Shown here: positions 6,751 to 15,800 of the stretch, piece by piece | Position numbering within the stretch: the first letter of the stretch is position 1 | How the letters are laid out: each line of letters opens with the position of its first letter | From: an uncultured Treponema sp. | GTDB lineage: Bacteria; Spirochaetota; Spirochaetia; Treponematales; Treponemataceae | NCBI GenBank assembly: GCA_900317625.1 | Contig: ONHK01000008.1 | Span: 1 to 64,000, forward strand | Reading direction: 5' to 3' | DNA: 64,000 nucleotides | Made by a program: the position numbers and the translations under genes | Notes under the pieces: model-generated | What the model was told of the DNA's origin: nothing | Seen by the model: the letters and a program-made list of their open reading frames with translations, nothing else | Database searches by the model: none

Positions 6751-7254
6751 TTAACCTTCCATTGCTTTTCTTACTGTCTCAACAGTGAGAAAGTAGGAAA
6801 GTTCTTTATCTTTGAACTTAATAAAACCATAATGCTCATAAAAACTCTTTGAAGTTTCTTTTGCATCAACAATTATAAAATACAATCCGGTAATCTCAGC
6901 TACATGAACTATCTTTATAAAGGCTTGTGCAAGTAACCACTTACCAATTCCTTTTCCCTGTAAATTTTTGCCTACAGCAAGACGTGCAATTCGCAATGAA
7001 GGAATAGGATACTTTGGTAATTTACCCCGGTATTCATCTGGTATATCTTCATAAACTACTTGAGCGGTTGCAAGTGTGAAATAACCGACAACTTCATCTT
7101 TGTCATCAAAAGCAACAAAAGTTCTTCCGATTCCCAACGTGTCATTTTTTAATGAATAACGTGAAAGAAATTCATTTAAAACTTCTGTTCCACAGTCAAA
7201 CTTTTTAAGCTTTGATTTTGGAACATCTTTTATCGAAATTAATTTAAAACTCAT
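6751..7254 (-). CDS. GNAT acetyltransferase toxin (TacT/AtaT-like)
   Basis: 167 residues with the GNAT fold: an [12 protein letters not shown] opening, [23 protein letters not shown] (acetyl-CoA loop GKGIG near residues 100-107) and [10 protein letters not shown] near the end. Proteins of this type paired with a DUF1778 partner acetylate charged aminoacyl-tRNA and stop translation. The start codon overlaps the antitoxin stop by 4 nt, the classic order with antitoxin first. It is cargo of element A only: element B has no genes at the same point between xis and parB. A role in keeping the element in the cell is the likely benefit. Confidence 0.85.
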   Translation of the reverse strand: MSFKLISIKDVPKSKLKKFDCGTEVLNEFLSRYSLKNDTLGIGRTFVAFDDKDEVVGYFTLATAQVVYEDIPDEYRGKLPKYPIPSLRIARLAVGKNLQGKGIGKWLLAQAFIKIVHVAEITGLYFIIVDAKETSKSFYEHYGFIKFKDKELSYFLTVETVRKAMEG

Positions 7255-7505
7255 CTGAACAAACCTTTTAATGCTTCATTTGGCTCTGGTGGATTTTCCA
7301 AAGCAGCCATTACAAGGTCTCTGTCGTGATTTGAAAGTACAAGAACTTCGTTTTCAGCCAGGTCAATCTGAGCCTGCTTCAGAGATGATGTAAGGACATA
7401 TGAAGAAAGTGAAACATGTTTAAGTTCAGCGGCACGTTCAAGAAGAGTCTTTTGATTTGAGTTGGCTCTAAAGTCAATTCTTTCGTCTTTTAATGCTACT
7501 GCCAT
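7251..7505 (-). CDS. DUF1778 antitoxin (TacA-like)
   Basis: 84 residues from the ATG at 7505, which follows GGAGG. The N-terminal segment [32 protein letters not shown] is the ribbon-helix-helix DNA-binding part of DUF1778. The C-terminal [14 protein letters not shown] is the usual toxin-wrapping tail. It pairs with the GNAT protein downstream and probably represses its own promoter through the inverted repeat at 7536-7552. Confidence 0.85.
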   Translation of the reverse strand: MAVALKDERIDFRANSNQKTLLERAAELKHVSLSSYVLTSSLKQAQIDLAENEVLVLSNHDRDLVMAALENPPEPNEALKGLFR

Positions 7506-7514
7506 AATAGTACC

Positions 7515-7560
7515 TCCACTTCTAATATAACATAATGTACGGAAATTGTACACACAATTT
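7515..7560 (-). promoter_or_regulatory. Promoter/operator of the GNAT toxin-antitoxin operon
   Basis: On the minus strand TTGTGT and TATGTT are 17 nt apart, with TATATT as an alternative -10. Between them lies the inverted repeat TGTAC-N7-GTACA (7536-7552), a suitable operator for the ribbon-helix-helix antitoxin. Confidence 0.5.
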
Positions 7561-7568
7561 TACAATTG

Positions 7569-7604
7569 TTCTCTATGTCAAAATTGCCAAATTGACATAG
7601 AGAA
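7569..7604 (-). terminator. Perfect 13-bp hairpin after parB, element A
   Basis: TTCTCTATGTCAA (7569-7581) and TTGACATAGAGAA (7592-7604) flank a 10-nt loop between the parB stop and the toxin-antitoxin promoter. There is no strong T-run, so termination is probable rather than certain. Confidence 0.55.
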
Positions 7605-7625
7605 TACAGCCATGACATAAAGAGC

Positions 7626-8447
7626 TTAAGCAATTCCAAATCTCTGTGATATTCTCGCTACATCTTCGTTAGAAAGATTCAATTCTCCAAGCTCCAGCTT
7701 AGCAATCCGCTTATCCTTCAGAATCTGATTTTTCTTTCGGCCTTTTTCAAGTTCTGACAAAACAAACAAAACTCCAAGCTTAAAAGAATCAGAATTGATG
7801 CCTTTGCCAGTGTTAGAAGACTTATCATCAGCAACTTCTTCGATAACTCCAGCTTTCTTTCTGGCCTCCGCAGCCTTAATCATTTCATGTGCCTTGTTGA
7901 TGGAAATGCTTCCGTTTTGAATCTTCTCCAGAAGTGAAGCATCTGCTTTCTTTGCAATTTCACGCATTTTGCAAACCTGGCGGGCAGACTTATTAAGCTG
8001 TCGTCCAATTGCCTCATCAGAAGAGCCCTGCGCATTAGGATTTGAACGACGTATTTCATCAAGCTTCAGAAATGCTGCAAAATATTCTCCATCCGTCAGC
8101 CGGCGGGAATTAAGCTGCATCTTGTACTCATACTCGATTGTTTCATCACGACTATCAAACTTTTTGATAATTACAGGAACCTTTTCGAGTCCCGCTTTCT
8201 TTGCCGCCATAAAACGCGAATGTCCATCAACAATGATATAGGCCTCAGTCACGATAATCGGGCGCGACTTATCAAATCCGTTTACCCTCATATCATTTGC
8301 AATTTCAGCAACCTTGTCGTTTTCCTGCTGGAACACGTTCTTAAAATCTCTGTCAAAACGAAGCTGAGAAACTTCAACCAGTTTAATTTTTGCATTGTCT
8401 TTATCGTTAGCCTTTTTATTCTTATTTCCAAAAAATTTCATTTTCAA
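7626..8447 (-). CDS. parB: ParB-like partition protein, element A
   Basis: 273 residues. A ParB/Srx N-terminal domain (about 20-110) with IIVDGHSRFMAAKKAGLEKVPV is followed by an HTH region (about 125-190; DEAIGRQLNKSARQVCKMREIA) and a C-terminal part with SFKLGVLFVLSELEKGR. No ParA-type ATPase is nearby, so it may act in replication control or gene regulation rather than classical partition. It is very similar to the element B copy (28936-29754), with long identical stretches, so these genes are the best-conserved part of the shared chassis. It lies just downstream of the integrase gene on the same strand. Confidence 0.8.
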   Translation of the reverse strand: MKMKFFGNKNKKANDKDNAKIKLVEVSQLRFDRDFKNVFQQENDKVAEIANDMRVNGFDKSRPIIVTEAYIIVDGHSRFMAAKKAGLEKVPVIIKKFDSRDETIEYEYKMQLNSRRLTDGEYFAAFLKLDEIRRSNPNAQGSSDEAIGRQLNKSARQVCKMREIAKKADASLLEKIQNGSISINKAHEMIKAAEARKKAGVIEEVADDKSSNTGKGINSDSFKLGVLFVLSELEKGRKKNQILKDKRIAKLELGELNLSNEDVARISQRFGIA

Positions 8448-8490
8448 TTCTCCAAAGTTTTCGTTGCATAAATTTAAGTTTGATTACGAT

Positions 8491-9855
8491 TTATTCATAA
8501 TCCTTTTTTTCGCCTTTTTTTCCTTCAGGAAGTATTTTTACTTCTACGCTCTTTATCTCAGATTCAGTTTCATCAAATCCAAGAATCGGAAGCAAGAGTT
8601 TTTCTTCTGCAGAACGGAGCTTTTCAAGTGCTTTTTCCTGTTCCATGTGAGCTGCATAGTGATCGAGCATTGCTTCTGTTTTGTGGCCTGAACTTGTCAT
8701 AAGAACACGCTTATCAGCAATTTCATCACTCATACGACTGCACCATAAGTGGCGCCATGCATGGAAGGTGATTTTATCCGGTTCGGAATAACCAATATTT
8801 TCTAGAACACGTCTTAAGAATTTAAGCCAGTTCTTTGGATCTGTAGGATGTTCAGCGGTTAATCCCCAGAAAACAAAGCCATGCATTTTCTGCCCCCAGG
8901 GATTAGCCTTAGCCTGTGCAACTAAGAGATCTCGCAGCTGTGGAGGAATAAGAACTTCGCGTTCTTCTCCATTTTTACATTCCTTAAGGCCTTCACTCGA
9001 ACGCCAGGAATGCCTTACATAAAGACGGTCCACACCGATATCTTCAAAACGGAGAGCTGCAACTTCACCAGCACGCATGCCAGTATAAAAAGCAACCGCA
9101 TTGGCAAGCTTGGCAACATCGTTTTCCCAGTCTGCTGCAAAAACCGCAGCTGTCTGTTCCAATGTAAGGATTTCTCTCTTCTTTGATTTCTGAGAACATT
9201 TCATGATTCCATCAAAGCAGTTTATTTCTGTAAGATTGTGGAAGAAGGCCCATTTAAGAGGAATTGTTACAGAACTTACAACAGAGTTGATTGTCTTTGG
9301 TGCAAGCTTCAAAACTTCTTCATCTTCAAAAAGGGCAGTAACATCGTCATGAGTGATACAACCTACAGGCTTTCCTGCAACCGAAGGAAGCCAGTATTTT
9401 GTGGCCCGCATAAGCATTGCTTCGCAGTAATCACGGTGGATGGAACCACCTTTGAGTTTCTTTTCTTTTACGTAAGGGGAAGTTTCAAAAGCCCAGAATT
9501 CTTTGATATATTCATCAATCGGTTTACTTTCCGGGCTTGCCATCATAACTGCAGAATGAATTAAATTTCTCTCTTTAAGAACTTTAATAATTGTCTTAAC
9601 ATCTTCACGTTCAAGATCAATAGTTCTAAGAGAGTTGAGAACAGAGAGTTTGTCTAATCCGACTTGCTTATCATCAGCCGAATTAATTCTGCTTGGAAGT
9701 TTGTTGTTTACAATCCATTCCATTACAACACGTTCAGCAGCGTTTCTGTCTCTGCAACCGGTAGATCTGTTGTTGGAATTGGTGCCATCAGGAAGCTGTA
9801 TTCTGGCATACCATATACCAGAAGGCATTTTGAATAATAAATAAGGCTTAGCCAT
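8491..9855 (-). CDS. int: Tyrosine integrase, element A
   Basis: 454 residues. An N-terminal arm-binding region (MAKPYLLFKMPSGIWYARI...) is followed by a core-binding domain (about 110-220) and a catalytic domain with R in YTGMRAGEVAALR, HAWRHLW (H-x-x-R variant), GH in SSGHKTEAM and the nucleophile Y in LDHYAAH. It integrates circular DNA at tRNA genes. The gene lies about 130 bp from the 42-bp tRNA-fMet fragment at 9987-10028, the usual integrase-to-att distance. It is clearly related to the element B integrase (29767-31104), which explains the shared target. The ATG at 9855 follows GTGAGG. Confidence 0.9.
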   Translation of the reverse strand: MAKPYLLFKMPSGIWYARIQLPDGTNSNNRSTGCRDRNAAERVVMEWIVNNKLPSRINSADDKQVGLDKLSVLNSLRTIDLEREDVKTIIKVLKERNLIHSAVMMASPESKPIDEYIKEFWAFETSPYVKEKKLKGGSIHRDYCEAMLMRATKYWLPSVAGKPVGCITHDDVTALFEDEEVLKLAPKTINSVVSSVTIPLKWAFFHNLTEINCFDGIMKCSQKSKKREILTLEQTAAVFAADWENDVAKLANAVAFYTGMRAGEVAALRFEDIGVDRLYVRHSWRSSEGLKECKNGEEREVLIPPQLRDLLVAQAKANPWGQKMHGFVFWGLTAEHPTDPKNWLKFLRRVLENIGYSEPDKITFHAWRHLWCSRMSDEIADKRVLMTSSGHKTEAMLDHYAAHMEQEKALEKLRSAEEKLLLPILGFDETESEIKSVEVKILPEGKKGEKKDYE

Positions 9856-9956
9856 AGAACCTCACTTTGCAACAAAAACTTTGGTTTAAAACCTCAGTTT
9901 AAATTAGATGTGATTTCTACGCTAAGCCTTACTTTGATTAGGATTAGTAGTAGTGT

Positions 9957-9979
9957 AATTCCTTATAACATAAAGAATT
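9957..9979. repeat. Hairpin next to the att site, element A
   Basis: AATTCCTTAT and a matching ATAA-GAATT arm (one mismatch) lie just beside the tRNA fragment. The same hairpin, without mismatch, flanks the intact tRNA-fMet at 31206-31228. It is part of the integrase-proximal end of each element and may be an integrase or excisionase binding site, or a tRNA terminator. Confidence 0.5.
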
Positions 9980-9986
9980 AGCAGTA

Positions 9987-10028
9987 TAGCGGGGGCAGGA
10001 CTCGAACCTGCGGCCTCCGGGTTATGAG
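9987..10028 (-). repeat. att site: 42-bp 3' fragment of tRNA-fMet (junction of elements A and B)
   Basis: Identical over 42 bp to 31236-31277, the part of tRNA-fMet from the anticodon loop to the discriminator base. Identity stops in the anticodon loop. The two copies are direct repeats 21,249 bp apart and bound element B. The fragment lacks the 5' half and cannot be a functional tRNA. Confidence 0.9.
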
Positions 10029-10360
10029 GGGGCACTTGGGAGCTCTTTCCCGCTTCAAATTACTCTTGTTTGTCTTATTTTTCTTATATTTTACACGATT
10101 TTCCATTATTTGCAATCAAAAAACTTCAAATAACTTCAGAAAAACCGTATTTTTACTTAATGTTTTTCCTTAATAGCAGAGGGCGGAACTGTAGTATCTT
10201 TCCGTCCAAAAATTTGCTTTTTGGCTCAAGATTTTTAAAAAGTTTGGTACAAACTGTGGTTAGTTTTATCTAAATTGGCCGCCGGGTTTTTGACGAAAAA
10301 ACCCGGCGACCTCTGCTCAAATTTGGTAATAATTTAAGTAAAATGTAGTTATTACAATTC
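10029..10360. other. Non-coding att-distal end of element B with structured segment
   Basis: No gene. An outer inverted repeat AGCAGAGG (10175-10182) / CCTCTGCT (10310-10317) encloses a CGGAA/TTCCG stem (about 10184-10206) and a strong hairpin at 10281-10307. It lies downstream of the retron reverse transcriptase gene. It may be a structured RNA, a recombination signal of the element end, or only a terminator region. Confidence 0.4.
10281..10307. terminator. Bidirectional terminator after the retron RT gene
   Basis: GCCGGGTTTTT, a GACG loop and AAAAACCCGGC form a GC-rich stem with T/A tracts usable on either strand. It lies 54 nt past the RT stop codon. Confidence 0.7.
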
Positions 10361-11491
10361 TTATATTTTAGGCCACTCAAGAGAATTTGCCAAATTAAGT
10401 AAATATTCCCCCTTACTATTTTCTATTGTAGTTATGTAATTAATAGTCCCATATAAATGATGCTTAAATCCAGAAATTGATTTAAAACCTAAATGTTTAC
10501 ACTCATTTGCTATTCCATATTTCTTTGCAAAATATATATAGTTTTCAATTTTATGAATAGTTTCTTTTCGAACATGTAGATAAGAATCATTTACAATTAT
10601 GCCAGTAATAATTTTTTTATTTCCTGGAAGAAGAATTCTTGATTTCTTTTTATTAATTCGGAATCCATGTTTTTGAAAAGAGTGTATAACGTAATTCATT
10701 ATTTCTATACATTCGCCATGATTTGTAAAATTGGATGAAATAAAGATATCATCGGAATATCGTGTATAAGTGAAATTTTTTGAAGTGCAATAAGTTCCAA
10801 TTAATTCGTCTAGTTCTGATAAACATAGATTTGACAAATAAGGGCTTGTCTTAGCACCTTGAAGTAATGAACCAATTTTATTCTTATCATTATAATATTT
10901 CTTATCTTTGTATCTGTAATTATTATATGCAGCCCAACGCTTCGAATTATATTTCTTATTAAGAGTTAATGGATAAGTACATATTCTCGTAAATAAAAAA
11001 CAAATATTTGGTAAATATCCTAATTTACGAAATACTCTATAAACTTGTCTTTCTGATATTGATTCAAAAAAGTTTTCTAAATCAAGTTTAATTATAAATT
11101 TTTTTCCAAGATGTAACTCTGCATTATTTTTTATAGAACTTCCTTTTATATATGCCTGACAATATTGGCTACATGGAATATGCTCTAAAATATTGTGTAA
11201 CAACCAATCTTGAAGGTTTAGTAAACCAGCCTCAGGTACAGATATACGTCTTTTTCCACCACTTCGTTTTTTAATATAAAAAAAACGATATAAATCATGG
11301 GTTCGTAGAACAACAGAAGATAAATATGTAATAGAAGTATTTGTTAATAGAGAAAAGTGTTTATAATCAAACACAACGGGGACATGATTTTTATCTATCT
11401 CAAAAATGTATTTTTGTATTTTTGAAATATATTCTGGATTATTTGAATTATTATTAACTTTAGCTAAGTATAAGGTGTTTACTTTATCCAT
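10361..11491 (-). CDS. ret: Retron reverse transcriptase
   Basis: 376 residues. Retron-type RT signatures are in order: FFYIKKRSGGKRRISVP (70-86), the retron-specific NAxxH motif as NAELH (123-127), LDLENFF (136-142), QGAKTSPYLSN (211-221), catalytic YSDD in RYSDD (244-248) and the region Y ITG (295-297, usual form VTG) followed by IIVN. There is no maturase or endonuclease domain, so it is not a group II intron RT. Retron RTs copy part of a partner ncRNA into a branched RNA-DNA hybrid that restrains a toxic effector. The start codon lies inside the 3' arm of the predicted ncRNA (11482-11493). The effector gene is just upstream on the same strand. Confidence 0.9.
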   Translation of the reverse strand: MDKVNTLYLAKVNNNSNNPEYISKIQKYIFEIDKNHVPVVFDYKHFSLLTNTSITYLSSVVLRTHDLYRFFYIKKRSGGKRRISVPEAGLLNLQDWLLHNILEHIPCSQYCQAYIKGSSIKNNAELHLGKKFIIKLDLENFFESISERQVYRVFRKLGYLPNICFLFTRICTYPLTLNKKYNSKRWAAYNNYRYKDKKYYNDKNKIGSLLQGAKTSPYLSNLCLSELDELIGTYCTSKNFTYTRYSDDIFISSNFTNHGECIEIMNYVIHSFQKHGFRINKKKSRILLPGNKKIITGIIVNDSYLHVRKETIHKIENYIYFAKKYGIANECKHLGFKSISGFKHHLYGTINYITTIENSKGEYLLNLANSLEWPKI

Positions 11492-11671
11492 ATATACTTC
11501 ATCTCGTAAGAGATATAATAAAAGGCAGATGCCATGAGCTACGAAGCCAGCAGCGCATTTTATTATAACTTTTCAATCGACAGCTATTGCCACGAGAGAT
11601 TTCACAGAAATCCTCTATCGATCTTATATCATCATAACAACAATATAAGCATTTACTAAATATGGATAAAG
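11482..11671 (-). ncRNA. Retron ncRNA (msr-msd)
   Basis: The 164-nt gap between effector and RT folds as a retron RNA. The a1/a2 ends are CTTTATCCATAT (minus strand, 11671-11660) and ATATGGATAAAG (11493-11482), perfectly complementary over 12 bp and overlapping the last effector codons and the RT start codon. An msr-like stem pairs 11615-11622 with 11576-11583 and encloses a GATTTC/GAAATC hairpin (11598-11612). The msd is a long hairpin with a perfect 10-bp base, TATAATAAAA/TTTTATTATA (11567-11558 with 11523-11514), capped by ATGC/GCAT. The branching G and exact msd ends cannot be read from sequence alone. Confidence 0.75.
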
Positions 11672-12855
11672 CTATCACCAAATTTTGTAGGCAAGTAGTC
11701 TACAAAATTATTATATACCTTTTGTTGATTTTGTGAAATATTTGAATAATGTTTTAATGTTTCTTTTCCAAAATCAGTAACTGTATAATTATCATCGATA
11801 AAGTTCCATTCTTTTAAGTTTTTTAAGATTTCAGTAATTTCATCATTATCCAATGTAACATAATTTGTTATGTTTCTTAGTAAAACACCTTTATTGAGAA
11901 AGAATAGAACTGTTATTAAATTTGTATTCGTTCTAGAAATTCTTTTATTTTCTATTTCTTCGAATAAGTTCAAAGCTAAATTTAGATTACCTGAATCAGC
12001 AATACTTTCAACTTGATTGATTGAATGACTCTTAAAATATTGAACCAATTCTATTGAAATACCCCTATTAGGAAATAGTGGTATCCAACTTTTTCGTTTC
12101 CCATAATCCCAGAAGATAGGAGGTAAAGAATTAGGTATTCCATGTTCAAATATTATATTGCCGTTCGTATTTTCAAATCCTAGTGGTATTGTTTGCTTAG
12201 TAATTTTTTCTGAATATTTCTCGAATAGAACTTTATATTTCGGATTATTAAAGCAAGTTTTATTGTTTATAAAAATTTTATTTATAAAATTCGAAATAAT
12301 TTTTGATTTTGAATTTATATAATCTATGCCTGACTTATAGGCGAAAAATGAAAGAACCTCAATAGAACATAATTTATATGAATAACAAGATCTAATGAAT
12401 CTGAAAATATCATTTTTCATGAAATTAATGATTCTATGCCCACTATTAATTCCGTCGTCAACTAATACGATTCTAGAAATTTTTTCACTTTTTAACTGCT
12501 TAATGGTTGGATTAATTGTTAAGTACCGAGAATTAGTTCTTACTATATTTTCGAGAATATAACCTACATGATCAGAACTGCTATATGTTTTTCTTTTTTT
12601 ATCTTCATCAGGCAATGACTTTTCTTCTTCTAGTGATTTCTTCGAAGGTACAGGGACTTCTTCTGTTACTGTAAAGAGAGCTGTTTTCGGCCCCTTTGAA
12701 TAACGTGTTATGATTTCTTCTGTATAAAAATTTTTAATTTCATCAGTAGAAACAAATCTGATTTTTCGTAAACATTCTAGAATATTTTTTTTATCTTCTT
12801 CGTCAAATTGTTCAATGAAGGAATTTAATTCATTAGAATCCGTATACTTTACCAT
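11656..12855 (-). CDS. Retron effector: phosphoribosyltransferase-like protein with winged-helix domain
   Basis: 399 residues. IVLVDDGINSGHRI (about 129-142) is a PRPP-loop-like motif of type I phosphoribosyltransferases (hydrophobic strand, DD, then SG/TG). The C-terminal part (about 270-380; ISIELVQYFKSHS..., EITEILKNLKEWNFID, YTVTDFGKETL) reads as winged-helix domains. This domain pair is known as the effector of one retron class (type III in current schemes, from memory). The stop codon lies within the ncRNA region and the RT follows on the same strand, so effector, ncRNA and RT form one unit. Start ATG 12855 has only a weak Shine-Dalgarno; it starts 6 nt after the hsdR stop. Confidence 0.7.
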   Translation of the reverse strand: MVKYTDSNELNSFIEQFDEEDKKNILECLRKIRFVSTDEIKNFYTEEIITRYSKGPKTALFTVTEEVPVPSKKSLEEEKSLPDEDKKRKTYSSSDHVGYILENIVRTNSRYLTINPTIKQLKSEKISRIVLVDDGINSGHRIINFMKNDIFRFIRSCYSYKLCSIEVLSFFAYKSGIDYINSKSKIISNFINKIFINNKTCFNNPKYKVLFEKYSEKITKQTIPLGFENTNGNIIFEHGIPNSLPPIFWDYGKRKSWIPLFPNRGISIELVQYFKSHSINQVESIADSGNLNLALNLFEEIENKRISRTNTNLITVLFFLNKGVLLRNITNYVTLDNDEITEILKNLKEWNFIDDNYTVTDFGKETLKHYSNISQNQQKVYNNFVDYLPTKFGDSFIHI

Positions 12856-12860
12856 ATATA

Positions 12861-15800
12861 TTACGCCACTCTAGCATTATCATTCACACTACGAATAATC
12901 GCAATTAGTCTGTTCTGTGCTTTTGGATTAAACAAGCTGAAGAACTTACCTGGCCTATCAAACGGTGGCTTTCCGTCTCCCAATCGTTCAAGATTAATTT
13001 CACCTTGTTCAATGATATTTTCAATAATAACTTTCACAAACTCAATCTGTTTAATGTTTAAGTTGAATTCAGATATAAAATCTGCAAAGAGCTCATTTAC
13101 TTTCTGACGGTCCATCTTTGCAATTGAACGAACAAAAACGCCAAGAGGTTTACCATCGCTTATTTTTTCAAATTGTTCTGTAGTTCCAAGTTCCTTGGTA
13201 AATACATCATTCAGTTTGTCATAGTCTGACTGGGTTAAACGAACATTATTTCGAAGCTTAATTATTGCCTCATCATCCAGATGTTCAGTGATGTATGAGT
13301 TTACTTTCTTCTCGTAAGCTTCAAAATTATTTGCAGTATAAACAGGTGTTCCTTCTCCAACCGCAATTGGAGTATCAATAAAGTCAACATAGCGAACTCG
13401 TTTTCCTGTCTCTTCAAGGAACTTTATAAGTTCTCGAATCTGAATACGCATTTCTTCCAAATTCAAAATAGTTGCATTAGCATAGTAAGAGTCATCAACT
13501 ATCCTTGAAAGCAGTGGAATCTGAACTTTTACCTGTTCAATATTTGCTTTATCTTTTAAAAGTTTATTAGCATCATTAATAATCTGAGCCTGTTGCCTTG
13601 AATAAGATTTGCCCTGAATTTTCAAAACTTCGAGACCATAAACAAGATTGTCAAATCCCTTTGCATAAATGTCGTATTCATCCATATAAACTAGTTTTGC
13701 AACATGCTTCTGCAGGTCTTCAACATCAGTTTCGCTAAGATTTTTGAAGTTATCAATATTCTGGAATTTCAAAACATACTGTCTTTCAAGATGAACATCA
13801 GTCCTTTGTTTTGGATCCAGTTCACGTATCTGCTTACAAACAGTAATAACAAGCTCTTTTCTGAACTTTTCATATTCTTCTGTCTGGAATTCTGCACTCT
13901 GCAATTCGCGAATAAGCTCAACTCTTCTATTAAATACACTTTCAGTAAGACTTGTTGTTTCGCTGCCCTTTACGCCGTCCTTGTTAATTCTAAAGAATTC
14001 AAAATTGCGCAGCCAATCAAAAATATAAAAATACTTTTTACCTTCATAAGTGCCGTTCTTTCCATCTGAACAAGATAGCGTAGGACAAAGACGTGTTCCG
14101 CGACCAATCATCTGATTAAATTTAATCTTGCTCATAATCTTCTTAAAGAAAACAAGATTTACAACTTCAGGAACATCGACACCTGTATCAAGCATATCTA
14201 CGCTAACGGCAATAAAAGGATTGTGATCAGGTTTTTCAAAATCTGCTATCGTCTGTCTTACTTTGCTATCTGTACAAATGATTCTAGCGCAGAATCCACC
14301 TTTCAGGTGCGGATACATCTCATCAAAGGTATCAATAATAAACTGTGCATGTTTCTGGTTATAAGCAAAGATAATAGACTTTCCAATTTTATCACCGGCA
14401 TCTGTCTTAATGCCGTTTTCCATAAGTTCTTCCAGGACCTTTCTTACAGTGTCTTTATTGAATACGAACTTGTTAATATCGCTTGGAGGGTTTTCTTCAA
14501 AGTCACCTTCTCTATATTCATCTTCGTAAGCTTTTTTATCTTCTGCAGTAAGGTCATCATAATGAATGCCTTTATCAATGAATGTAGTTGAGTTTTCAAC
14601 AGGGAAATAATCAACAAGGTATCCATTCTTTATAGCTTCTTCGTATGTATAATTATATGTAGGGTTTCCGTGTTCGAGTTCAAAGAAATCGAATGTGCTA
14701 CGCTCAACTTCTTCTCGTGGAGTTGCAGTAAGTCCAACAAGATAAGCATCAAAATATTCAAAGATTGCCCTATACTTTTTAAAGATAGAACGATGTGCTT
14801 CATCGATGATAATTAAATCAAAATGAGCTGGTGTAAATAATCGTTCTCCATCTTCGGTTTTATCAGTATCTATTGCATTAAGGATTGTAGGATATGTTGA
14901 AAATACAATTCTAGCATTTTTATCATGTTCTCTTGATTTTGGATCCAGCATATTACAAAGTGACATTGATTTAAGATGTTCTTTGTAATTTGAATATGCC
15001 TGGTCTACAAGCTGGATTCTATCTGTCAAAAAGAGAATATTTGTTGCGTAATTTGCACGAGCAAAAACATCTGTAAGACTGATTACGGTACGAGTCTTGC
15101 CGGTTCCAGTTGCCATAACCAGGAGGAACTTTCTGAATCCTTCTTTTGCAGATTTTACTACGGCCTTAATTGCAGCAAGCTGATAATCACGTCCTGTAAT
15201 ATCACGATTAATCTGAATTTCATTCAGATCTTCTTTTAAATCACGGCGGTCAATAAGCTTTTGCAAATCTCCCTGACTAAAAATCATGCTTACACGACGT
15301 GGTGCTGCCTGTGTATCATCCCAGAAGTTGCAGTCAAATCCATTAGTATAGAAAATAAAAGGTCTGCGTCCATACTCACGTTCAAGACAATCAGCATAAT
15401 CTTTTGCCTGCTGTTTTCCGATGTTAGGATCCTTGCTTGTTTTCTTAGCTTCAACAACTGCAAGAGGTTTATGGTCTTTACCAAAAAGAACATAGTCTAC
15501 AAAGCCATTAGACTTTTTATCTCCCATGTCATGGACAGGATATTCTTCCTGAACCATAACACCATCAAACTGCCAGCCAAGCCGAGTTAAATCATCATCA
15601 ATGAAGAGCTTTCGAGTAGTCTTTTCGTCGATAGTTTCGTAATCAATCTGTTTACCAGATTTAGGCTTTGCTTTATTGTCTAGAATAGATTTTTGCAAAT
15701 CAGCAAGCTGCTTTCTAAGTTCTGCAATAGACTTATCTTTTTCATCCAGCTCACCACGATATTTATCTATTTCTTCCTGATTCTTTTTTACAATGATTGT

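Noticed and set aside
7626-8447. A complete ParAB partition system
   Set aside because: No ParA ATPase is found in either element.
9987-10028. A second tRNA-fMet gene
   Set aside because: Only the 3' 42 nt match; D arm and 5' acceptor strand are absent.
10361-11491. Group II intron or diversity-generating RT
   Set aside because: No maturase domain, no intron RNA and no variable repeat; NAxxH and region Y ITG point to a retron.
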